64,000 nucleotides of DNA from an uncultured Clostridia bacterium (lineage in GTDB: Bacteria; Bacillota; Clostridia; UBA1381), in NCBI GenBank assembly GCA_944393255.1, contig CALXZP010000048.1, forward strand, positions 59,746 through 123,745. Direction: 5' to 3'. Shown piece after piece: positions 29,237 to 39,400 of this stretch. The notes below the pieces were generated by a model. The model saw only the letters and a program-made list of their open reading frames with translations, did no database searches and was not told where the DNA came from. Made by a program: the position numbers and the translations under genes. Within the stretch, counting starts at the first letter, position 1, and every line of letters begins with the position of its first letter.

Positions 29237-29276
29237 AGGTGATTAAATCCAATTCATGAATTGGATTTAATCACCT
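29237..29276. repeat. Perfect 40-bp palindrome spanning a stop codon
   Basis: Bases 29237-29256 are the exact reverse complement of 29257-29276 (20-bp half-sites, no loop), centred on CATG. The stop codon of the FucI/AraA-like gene (29269-29267) lies within it. There is no U-tract after it on the coding strand, so it is not a standard terminator. It could be a very stable mRNA 3' hairpin that separates expression of the two parts of the operon, or a protein-binding site. Confidence 0.9.
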
Positions 29277-30676
29277 CTCAGATACGCTTTTATATCTTCT
29301 TCTATCGGATCGTAAAAATCAGGCTTAACACCTATATATTTACACGCTTCATATAGTACAGGGATCACATTTTTGTGTATCCCAACACAATGATGTATAT
29401 ACGGTCCTTCAACAAGCTTAGCCTCAAGTCTATTTATATTATCAACCTCTATCCATAGATATGTTCCCATACACTTTGGGCCGTCTACACTGCTTGCATT
29501 ACCCATCAGCAGTGAATATTCACCGTTATCTCCGTCAAATCGGCAAATAGTTATATCTCCATGCTTTGCTTCTGCTGTAAGACTGCCGGGATAATCGAAA
29601 GCCAGAGGATATGTAAGTTTTGGCTTCTCAAGCGCAACTGATACAGGCCACGGTCCGCAATGCTGTAAAAGTTCACCATTTCTTAAATCTGGGTGTCTTA
29701 TTGTCCAATCCGCAAAGAAACTGCAAGTTCCATCTAAAGCCGCCGCCTCAGCAAGCAATGCGGTTATCGCGCCGTGGATATCAGTTTCACATACAATGGG
29801 TATACCTTTTTCATTTAATATTGCATTTGCTGCACATGGCATGATCCCAAGTTCTGACTGCAGCGCATTCCAGCACTGTATCGCTCCTGCATTGCATCCG
29901 TATTTTTTTATAAGATTTTCAATCGCTACAGCCAGCGCTGCTACTGTTTCTGTTTCAACATGCCCTATTTGTATTTCCATGTTTTTTTGTATATACTCAA
30001 GCATTCTTCCTATTGCCAGATGATCTTCTCTTGCTGCTTTTACGGCTTCGGTCAACTCAGTCATTGGTACAGGCGCCAGTTGAATGTTGAATTTCTCCAA
30101 AAGTTCGCCTTCGTTGCACATAGTAGTCCAGAATTCAAATGGACGTGTTGATATCTGCAATATGCGAATATTACGAAACACTTTTACTACATTACACACC
30201 GCCATAAAATCCCGAAGTCCTCTTTCAAATACCGGATCGTCAAAACGGCAGTTAGTCATATATGTAAACGCAACATTGAACCGTCTTAGCACTTTGCCTG
30301 TTGCAAAAAGACCACATTGGGTATCACGCAGCCGTACACCGTTTTCATCCGGACGCTCATCCAACGGTCCCCAAAGCAATACAGGTACATTGAGCTCCTT
30401 TGCCAATCGCGCACACAGATACTCTGTTCCAAAATTGCAATGTGCTAAAAACAAACCGTCTATATTTTCTGATCTAAATTTATCAGCTATTTTTTTTACA
30501 TCACAATCATCATAAAGTAATCCCTCTGCATTTATATCGTCTATATCAACAAAATCCACTTCAAGACTACGCATACGCTCCGCAATGAGAGTGCGGTACT
30601 TTAGTGCATCTGGTGCACTGAATATGCTGCGGCGTGTAGGCGCATAACCTAATTTTATTTTTCTGTTTTCATTCAT
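29267..30676 (-). CDS. FucI/AraA-superfamily sugar isomerase-like protein
   Basis: A 469-residue member of the L-fucose/L-arabinose isomerase superfamily (COG2407 type). These metal-dependent enzymes convert aldoses to ketoses; several relatives are of unknown substrate. Supporting segments: LFLAHCNFGTEYLCARLAKE, LLWGPLDERPDENGVRLRDTQCG, GAIQCWNALQSELG, CETDIHGAITALLA, and a C-terminal HHCVGIHKNVIPVL. The start is set at 30676 because AGAGGT precedes it; an earlier ATG at 30694 lies upstream of that site. It leads the transketolase/kinase genes on the same strand, so it probably supplies the ketose that the kinase phosphorylates. Whether that ketose is L-ribulose, L-fuculose or another cannot be told. 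Base composition is more AT-rich than in the enzymes upstream. Confidence 0.8.
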   Translation of the reverse strand: MNENRKIKLGYAPTRRSIFSAPDALKYRTLIAERMRSLEVDFVDIDDINAEGLLYDDCDVKKIADKFRSENIDGLFLAHCNFGTEYLCARLAKELNVPVLLWGPLDERPDENGVRLRDTQCGLFATGKVLRRFNVAFTYMTNCRFDDPVFERGLRDFMAVCNVVKVFRNIRILQISTRPFEFWTTMCNEGELLEKFNIQLAPVPMTELTEAVKAAREDHLAIGRMLEYIQKNMEIQIGHVETETVAALAVAIENLIKKYGCNAGAIQCWNALQSELGIMPCAANAILNEKGIPIVCETDIHGAITALLAEAAALDGTCSFFADWTIRHPDLRNGELLQHCGPWPVSVALEKPKLTYPLAFDYPGSLTAEAKHGDITICRFDGDNGEYSLLMGNASSVDGPKCMGTYLWIEVDNINRLEAKLVEGPYIHHCVGIHKNVIPVLYEACKYIGVKPDFYDPIEEDIKAYLRGD

Positions 30677-30716
30677 GATTGCTACCTCTATCATTTTATT
30701 TATTAATATCCATATT

Positions 30717-33317
30717 TTATTTTATAACCACCTTTTCCGCCTCTGTGCTTGGGGTCATCTGTCCAATGGACTCCCATACAAACACCTTCGCATATTTCGC
30801 GTTATTTTCGTCTGCAAATACGACATATGCTGTCTTTTCCGATTGCGACACCGGTACCTGCATATACCTTACCAACGTGCCGTTATCGTTGTAGAGTGCA
30901 ATATGCAGCACCTTATCCGTTATTATATCCGAAGCTGTTACAGTCATAACTATATTGTCTCCGATACGCTCCGCATATGACTCGGTCTTTAGAATTGTGT
31001 CTGGGTTAACATCGGGACTATCATCGTTGATTATTAGAGAAAGCTCGCCCCAATTCTCTGTACTGCTCCACGAAAGATTTGTCATATCATTGAACTTTGT
31101 TATGGATGTTCTGTTGCCATCGCCTTTGGAATCATCGTTTACCTGCGCTTCAAAACCTATTATTCCTGTTGATGTACGCGGCGTTTTGAATGGTATAGAC
31201 ATCTCTACTATATAGCCTTGTACTGTTTTTGTGACCGCAGTCTTAAATCCGTCCTCGTCCGCTCCGGCACCGAACGACTGTACATTCTCGCAGCTTACTC
31301 GGTACTGCGCGTCGTCGTATTCATAATACGATGTTTTTCCATTGTTTTCATCTATAAACACCTCTACGCTGTCCTGCATGTACTCATCCTCAGCCGCTGT
31401 TGAGAGAAAGCTGTCCTTTACATCCATGAGCACGTACAAATTATTTTCATCCCACATACTCTTAAGTGTCGCTGTAGCTCCCTGCCAAGCCATAATATAT
31501 TTATTTATGTTATATTGCGGAACACTATCCCAAAGCGCCTCGGCCATTCCGTCTATCACCGGAGTTCCTTTTATAGATATTCCCCGATTCGTCGTTACCC
31601 CTGTGAGTGGGTGCTCCTCAAGATACTTATCGGGATCAAGAACAGCATAGTATGCTTCCTTAGGCTGATAGTTTTTATCGAACAACAATGGACAATTTTC
31701 GGCTCTCCAGCTCGTTGCGTCGTCAACGCCCCAAAATGTGACCCTATCTATAACATCAGCATATTTTCTGTATACCTGAAACAGTTGGGCATATTTCTGA
31801 GCCTGCTGTATCTCTTCTTCCTCCGTCATTTCCGTTCCTGACATTCCGTAATGACAAACATCAAGCTCTGACACTGATATCTTCACTCCCAGTTCGGCAA
31901 ACTTTTTTATTGAGTTCTCAACAGCATCTATAGATGTATTAATACTGTAATGTCCCTGCATTCCTATACCGTCGATTTTTATACCCTTCTCCTGCAAATG
32001 CTTTACCAATGTTACGACCGCGTCTGCTTTCGTGGCATCGTCAAGGTTGAAGTCATTATAATAGAGTTCTGTGGTCGGGTCTGCTTCCGCTGCAAATCTG
32101 AATGCATATTCTATATAGTCCTCGCCTATCGCGCGCTTCCACGGCGTATTGCGTAGTATTCCCGATACAGCAGAGGTATCGGTTATACCATCAATAGCCT
32201 CGTTTACAACATCCCAGCTGTAGCACTGCCCCTTATAATGTTCCATTACATCGAATATATAGGTACGCATATTCTCAAGCGCCTCTTCTTTTGAGATTCC
32301 ATCATAGTTGAGCCAATCCGGCGACTGTTCATGCCAGCAAAGCACGTGACCGTGCATTTTGAGTCCGTTCTCAAGAGTTCTTTTCGTTATATAATCACCA
32401 ATCTCCCAATTGAAATGCCCCTTTATAGGTTCGATCACATTAGGCTTCATAGCATCTCCGGCTGTAACGATATCAAAATGATACTTTATCATATCATCCT
32501 CTACCTTTGCCGCTTCGCTAATATCAGAGCTTCTTGCCGCACCTATCAGGAAATAATCTTTATACACATCTTTAAGTGGCGTAAGCGCTGTATTTACCCA
32601 CGGATCGGCATCCCCTGGTCTCGATCCTGATCCCGTAACCTCGTCTGTTGTATAGGCAAGGCTCACATCGTCAATCGAAAAGCTGCATATGTTGTTGTCA
32701 GCGGAGCCAATGTACAGTTTGACCGTATTGACCGGATAAGCAAAATTGCCTGTAGAGAACACCCCTCTTACCTCTGTCCATTCTCCCTGCTTAGCAGTAA
32801 ATTTGGTTATCACCGGATATCTCGTATCATATCCTTGTTCTGATATTTCGAGCTGCATATAAAATGATGCACTGTCAACCGATGTATCGTCGAGTCTTAT
32901 CCACGCCTTGGCTTCGTAATTGCATTGGATGCCAAGCATATCCTTGACATCTATCTCAATACCGTTCCAATGCTGAGTTCTTTCTGTAATACTTGCTCCT
33001 AGGCTGCCGCTGTGTGCAGCTCCTGCAGAAACTGATACAGTACAGCCCCGTGCGGAGAACGGACTGAGTTCTCCGCTTTCAAAACCGTTGTTTTCTATCA
33101 TATTCATGCCATCCGTTATATAAGGAGCTATTATTTGCTGTTTCTCTGCCGAAATAGACATATCATCTATATAAAAACTATCTTTTTCGCTCAGGTCATT
33201 GTAATAATCAAAATTCATTTTTCCAATACTATATGCTCCGGCTGTGAGCGAACTGAATGCTGTCACGGAGGCGAGTAAAATGCAGCAAAGCACTGTGATT
33301 ATAAATTTTTTTCTCAC
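30717..33317 (-). CDS. Secreted GH10 endo-1,4-beta-xylanase with CBM22-like and CBM9-like modules
   Basis: An 866-residue exported xylanase. Order: signal peptide (about 1-28); a CBM4/9/22-like xylan-binding module (about 55-215); a GH10 TIM barrel (about 240-580) with HGHVLCWHEQSPDW, acid/base Glu373 in DVVNEA and nucleophile Glu484 in SVSELDV, and VTFWGVDD; a CBM9-like module (about 590-790, GTPVIDGMAEALWD ... WGELSLIIND); and a short C-terminal beta domain. GTG start at 33317 after AAAAGGAG. It cuts internal xylan bonds outside the cell. The gene lies between the giant GH2 gene and the isomerase-transketolase-kinase group, so depolymerisation and pentose metabolism are encoded side by side. 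No cell-wall anchor or dockerin is seen. Confidence 0.94.
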   Translation of the reverse strand: MRKKFIITVLCCILLASVTAFSSLTAGAYSIGKMNFDYYNDLSEKDSFYIDDMSISAEKQQIIAPYITDGMNMIENNGFESGELSPFSARGCTVSVSAGAAHSGSLGASITERTQHWNGIEIDVKDMLGIQCNYEAKAWIRLDDTSVDSASFYMQLEISEQGYDTRYPVITKFTAKQGEWTEVRGVFSTGNFAYPVNTVKLYIGSADNNICSFSIDDVSLAYTTDEVTGSGSRPGDADPWVNTALTPLKDVYKDYFLIGAARSSDISEAAKVEDDMIKYHFDIVTAGDAMKPNVIEPIKGHFNWEIGDYITKRTLENGLKMHGHVLCWHEQSPDWLNYDGISKEEALENMRTYIFDVMEHYKGQCYSWDVVNEAIDGITDTSAVSGILRNTPWKRAIGEDYIEYAFRFAAEADPTTELYYNDFNLDDATKADAVVTLVKHLQEKGIKIDGIGMQGHYSINTSIDAVENSIKKFAELGVKISVSELDVCHYGMSGTEMTEEEEIQQAQKYAQLFQVYRKYADVIDRVTFWGVDDATSWRAENCPLLFDKNYQPKEAYYAVLDPDKYLEEHPLTGVTTNRGISIKGTPVIDGMAEALWDSVPQYNINKYIMAWQGATATLKSMWDENNLYVLMDVKDSFLSTAAEDEYMQDSVEVFIDENNGKTSYYEYDDAQYRVSCENVQSFGAGADEDGFKTAVTKTVQGYIVEMSIPFKTPRTSTGIIGFEAQVNDDSKGDGNRTSITKFNDMTNLSWSSTENWGELSLIINDDSPDVNPDTILKTESYAERIGDNIVMTVTASDIITDKVLHIALYNDNGTLVRYMQVPVSQSEKTAYVVFADENNAKYAKVFVWESIGQMTPSTEAEKVVIK

Positions 33318-33393
33318 GATATTCTCCTTTTCGTTTTAAGCTGTTATTGATGATACTATTGTGATCTGAAGCTCCAATCACTTTTATAAGAAA

Positions 33394-33428
33394 ATATCCC
33401 GGTACCGTGTTGATCAGCACCGGAATAT
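33394..33428 (-). terminator. Probable terminator of the GH2 gene
   Basis: On the - strand an imperfect hairpin (ATATTCCGG at 33428-33420 with CCGGGATAT at 33402-33394, plus inner GGTG/CACG pairing) is followed by TTTTCTT. It lies 19 bases after the GH2 stop codon. Confidence 0.5.
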
Positions 33429-33446
33429 CTCATTATGTTATCATAT

Positions 33447-36400
33447 TCATCTGATGACCGAAGCCTCGGTATACGGCTTCATATCCTCGTCCCATATGAA
33501 CACCGTATCGCCCGCTTTCGCCTCAAAAGCGATATTTTCCGCTTTGCTGCCGGGCTCCGCCTCGGCGGTCGTTTTCTTAAGCGATAGGAGCCGTCCTTCG
33601 CTGTCATACGATGCGGCGTATATGCATAACACAGCCTTTGCACCTGTATGATTTTCGACCGTTACCTCCGCGCCTCTTTCCGTAAGCCGCGGCGCGCCTA
33701 TGATGATACCCTCCGGCTCCTGCGTGGGATCGTCGTCAGGATCGTCCGGCGTTACGGTTTCGCTGCCCTTTTCATAGTACATCCTTATATTATCGTACCA
33801 GCATGTGGACGCACTTGAGGTTATGCAGAGATATACCTCGTCTCCCTCGCCAAATTCCAGCAGCGCTGACCCGTCTATCTGACCGGTGATCCAGTTCGTA
33901 TCAAGATCGGCTCCCGTTTCGGTATCCGTTCCCATATCCGAAGATGTGTTGGACGGTGTGGCCTCAAACAGCTCGATACGCCTTGTACCGCCGCTGCCTG
34001 CCACTTCAAAGAACAGCTTTACGTTATCGAAACCGTTCCATGTCGTCCACGGCTTGATATCTGCAGACGCTCCGAACACGCGCCCGCTCATATCCTGTGA
34101 AAGTCCTATCTTTTCGGTGACGTTTATTTTTATGCCGTGCTCGGCAGCCGTACCGTTCTCATACTTCAAAACCGGATTATTCCCGCCCGATACAGTACCG
34201 TCGCCGGCAGCGTACGGCTCGTACATCGCGATCTGCTCCGCTTTGTCCTTGTTGAACGTATGCTCGAACACACTTATCTTTTCCGGCTCCGGCTTTACCT
34301 CACCAATGCTGTATACGGTCACATCATCCAACCAGAACAAGTCCGCAGTTGTAGTTACACACAGGTATACTGTTTCACCGGATTCAAAGCTCAGCTCCGC
34401 TTCACCTTTGAACGGTTCACTGAACCAGCTGTTGCCGATACTCACTCCGGTTTCAGAGTCGTCAAGCTTACCTATAGTATCGGTATCTTTACTCTTTTCA
34501 CTGAGTATCACCTTACGTGTTCCATTACTTCCGGTTATCTCAAAGAACATCGAGGCAGTGTCGCCGCTGTTCCACGCCGTAGGCTGCATCTGCATCGAAG
34601 CCCCGAACACGTATCCGCTCAGTTCTTCAGTAAGCCCAAAATTCTTGTTCAGATCGATCTTCACACCGGAAACGCTTCCGCTGCCGTTCGTATATTTGAA
34701 TACCGTGCTGTTTGCGCCGCCTATTGTTCCGCCGTTTTCCTCATATGGCTCATACATCGCTGTCTGTGTCTCTTTGTCTTTGTTAAAGGTATGCTTAAAT
34801 ATCGTCTTCTTTTCAATTGTCATATTATACCATAATTTTATGTTGTCGAACGATACATATCCGCTCCACTGAGTTATACACAAATAGACCTTATCGCCCT
34901 CCTCAATACTGAGTTTATCAATAGTACCTGAAAGCGTGTGAGCTCCGGTGCCTCCGGGATCACTTGCAAACATGTACCGCTCAGAAGATCCGTCCGCATG
35001 GAGCACCTCCGCAAAAAGCCTTAACTCGCCGTTAGCCGTCGTATCAACATCCGCTCTCGCTCCAAAGCTGCCGTTATTATGCTCGGCAGCGATATCTGTT
35101 ATATCAAGCTTTATACCGTTATTCTCGTCATATCCGGAGCTGAAGCCGCTGGCCGTGAGCTTGCCCCATTGTGCGCTCAGCGTGCCGTCTCCGTCGGTAT
35201 AAGGCATATACCCGCAAAGGTCTCCGTCCGTGCTGAACTCGTTGTTTATGAGCTCCACTCTTATTTCATTATCAGACTCTTCAAATGTCAGTGAGCCGAC
35301 CTCCGCGCTGCCCGACTCCGTTTCCCAGTCCAGCGTGTAAAGTCCCGCCCGTATGGCTTCCTCGGTGATTGCAGAAAGCTCGTTTGCACCTGTGTATTCC
35401 AATACCGCTATGCTTTCTCCGCCGAGCATGACGTTCAGCTTCGCGTTCTGAGAGAACGTTCCCTTTGCGGTAATGCTGTACCTTATGCTGTCCTTAACGA
35501 GTACGGGACGTCCCGCCTCCGTCAGCTCGCCCGGTATGCTCTGCTCCGCCGCTCCGGCCGCCGCAAGCGCCGCGCTGTATACCCTGAACCCAGAAGCGCT
35601 CTGAGCTATGCACAGGTACACTCTGTCGTCTCCGCCGTAAGCGCACGCCGCAGAACCGCTGAGTACAGTTTCATCAGCTCCGTTCTCCGTATCTAAAGTT
35701 ATTCTTTCTCCGCCGCTCGTTTCAAAATACAGCTCCGCGCTCCTGCCTGCCGCCGAGGATACTCTTGCCGACGCTGTGAACTCCGTCCCGGACGGGAACG
35801 CCTTTATAAGCTCCGTAACGTCTATACGCACTCCGGTATCGCTGACGTTCATGCTCTTGCCGTATACCGGCTCACCACCTGAAAGCTGCCGCCAGCCGTC
35901 GCTCGAGTAAAATGCGTTATGCCTCTCAAACAGCATTCCGTCCGTATCTATGAACCTGAACCGGTCTATATACGTGCTCGCGCCGGGGTATGCCATCAGC
36001 ATTATCTCCTGTACGCCCGTATATACCTTATCAAGCTTTACACGGTAGATCCTATATTCGCCCTCGGTATAATATGCCTCCATATTCGACCAGTCGTAAT
36101 ACTGCTCTCCGCCGTCTCCTATCTTTACCGCTATGCGGCTCGAATCGCCGTTCATCTTCATGCATATTTCAAATGTGTCCGATCCGGTCTCGCCGAGATC
36201 CACGCCCTTATAGTATACCGCCGTGTTGTCCTGGATATTTAGTACCTTCTGTAAGCTTCCGCAGTCGTCGGTGTAACTATCCACTGTCGGAGGGCTTTGC
36301 GAGGACGTTGTATAATCGAAATTCTCCGCCTGTACCGGCTTGCCGAGCTCATAGAAATCATTTCCCGAGCCGGTAAACCGGAAGCCCTCAACATGCAGTG

Positions 36401-39400
36401 TCGGTCTTGTGGTGTTCACAAAGGTAACATCATGCGTTCCGGTTATGCCGAAGCAGTCAAAGCTGTACTCCTTAAGCGCGTTCTTTGAATAGCTTGACGC
36501 GCCCCCTGCGGGGATCGTTACAGCAGTATACACCTCGCCGTCAATATACACGTCAAGCACGGCGTCGGTATCGGAGGAGGTGTTCACACAGTTCAGTATG
36601 AGCCTGCGAGAATAGTCCGTTCCGAATTCCACATCCTTATATACGAGAGAATCCTCGGTGCGGTTTATATTGCGTATAACGCCCTCGTCATAATCCACCG
36701 TATACGATGAGTTTCGGCTCGACGGGTCGAGGCGCAGCGCGCTTATGTGGCTGTAAGCGTCATTTCTCAGGCTTGGATCGTCCGATACCGCCGATTCGTT
36801 CACTATCGTATATGTCGAGAGCAGCTGAGGCTGGCTCCAGCCGTTTGTATACGTGCCGTAGAGCCTGAACGTACCCGGTTTGAGGCCCGTTACCGTAACT
36901 GTTCTGTTTTCCTCGTCCACGCTCACCGCCGCATTGTTCACCCTTACGTAGCCGTCTGTACCGATAACGGAAAATTCAAATTCACCGCCGGAGAGCGAAG
37001 CGCCGCCAGGCACGTTTTCCGGAAGCAGCCTGTATTCAAACACCGCCTCGGGCTGAGCCTCCGTCAGAACATTTGTATAGCCCTCCGCCGGGGTTATTTC
37101 CAGCTTGCGCGCGTATACCGTGTTTCCGAGTGGGATGCTCGTATCGATGATGCTGTCCGCCTTTTCAAGCGGTCTTGCGTCCATGTCTTTCGCGGTCAGC
37201 TTTATCTCCGCCGGCTCCACGCCTATGCCCGATACCTTTACGGTTATGTCTCCGCTCCCGCCGTTCGACCTTATAAACGCCGCGGCCTTGCCGTTGAACA
37301 GCCGCCTTGTATTGCTTTGATACGACTCCATATCAACGGCGTTTCCCGTGTCGGCTCCGACAAATTCGCCCGCTCCGCTCACTTCTATCTTTATCCTGTC
37401 AGAGCTGAGAGCGACCACGTTTCCGTTTTCATCAACAGTGTTTATCTCTACCGCGGCCGTATCTATACCGTCGGCGGCAATAGCCGTTCTGTCGGCGCGG
37501 AGCGTGAGCGCAGCCGTGTCCGACGGAGTGGACAGGCTCGTATACTTCTTATGCCCGTCCGCGTACGTGGCTACGGCGTATACCGTTCCGGGATGGTATT
37601 CCATATCGAATGAAAAATGGAGCTTGTCGCTGTATACCGGCTTGTTTCCGATATCCCAGCCTTCATCATATGTGGTTTTTGCACGGTCTATCGTATCCAC
37701 GGCATACTGCTCCTCATAGCCGCTGCCCGCTTCCGGAACGTAGTATAATTCCACCTTCTCGGCGTTGGAATATACCATCACCTCGGTGCGGTCGCCGTCG
37801 TTTTTATCCCAGTACGGCAGGATGTGTACCGTGTCCTCCTCATCATTCCATATTGAGCGGTAGAAATAATAGATATCCTTTGGCAGCCCCGCCGTATCGA
37901 CTATGCCGAAATACGAATTTTTCGTATCGTACGGAGTAGACTCGCCTATATAATCGAAGCCCGACCATATAAATCCGCCGGCATACCAGTCGCGGTTGCT
38001 GTCGAACATATACATGCTCTCGGCAGAGAGCGCGTACGCCGTTCCGCAGTTATCAAGGCTTGAGAGCTGGAGATCATCATGCGCGTACACATACTCGCCC
38101 TCGTGATAAACTCCGCGGGAACGCATTGCTGAAGCAAGCTCCGCGCCGAGCATACGGTAGCCCGGATACTTCTCATGCGCCTGCTGCAAATAATATTCAC
38201 GGTAGTTCTGCCCCATAACGCCGCAGTCGGTGTAATTATCTTTAAGGTAGTCGCAGATATACGCTGATACCTCCATTGAGAAATCGGTCGTCCACTGCAT
38301 CTGTGCCAGCGTTATGAACCTGCCTCCCTCCGGGTCCTCTTCGCATATGTAGTCGAGCATGTTTTCCACCTTTTCTCTTACGTTATCCATGCTGCCCCAT
38401 ACGGTTTGGACTATCTCGTTTCCTATGCCCCAAAGGAAAACACAGGGAGCGTTGCGGTCGCGCCGCACCATAGAACGCATATCGCTTTCATAACTGCCGA
38501 AAAACAGCCCCTGACCGCCGAGTGTATATTCGCCGCTCTTAGTGTCGTCCCATGAATCGTACGCTTCCTCATACACCAGTATTCCGAGCCTGCTGCATAT
38601 GGTTATAAGCTCGGGCGTGCATATGTTATGCGCCGTGCGCACGGCGTTTATGCCCATGCGCTTGAGTATGACCATCTGGCGTTCCAGCGCTGCGGCATTG
38701 TTCGCCGAGCCGAGCGCACCGTAATTCTCGTGCATACAAACGCCTTCAAGCTTTATATGTTCGCCGTTGAGATACACGCCTGTGTCCGCATACCACTGTA
38801 TATCGCGGATACCGAACTCCGAAAGATACGTATCCCTGACTTCGCCGTCCGCGAGTATCTCGGTGCGCAGGGTGTAGAGATTTTCAGTCTGATCGCCGTC
38901 GATGCCCCAGAGCTTCGGAGCATCCAGCCTGAACTCCTGCCCCGCCTCCGTTACCGCTCCGGACTCGGCCGTGAGGATCTCGTCGGCTATAGAAACGGCG
39001 ACCTGCTCGCCGTTATTATACAGACTCTGCCGCACGGTCACCTCCTCCGCGCTGCCGGAATCATTCCTTATCTCAGTCTTGATGTTTACCAGCGCGCTTG
39101 AATAATCGTCATTGAGATCATAAGAAACATAGGTACCGTTGAAATCTATGTGTATTTTATCCGTCACGGTCAGCCATACGTTCCTGTTTATGCCGCTGCC
39201 GGTATACCAGCGCGAGCTGTTATGCTTATCCTCTGCGGAAACGGCTATAACGTTTTCTCCGCCGTAGTTAAGATAATCGGTGAGATCAACCTCAAAGGTC
39301 TTATAGCCGTAATAATGCGTTCCGCTGTACGGCGAAGCGTCGGGATCGTTTATATCGAACTCCGGCAGCTCAACGCCGTTCACGTACACCTTCGACGCCT

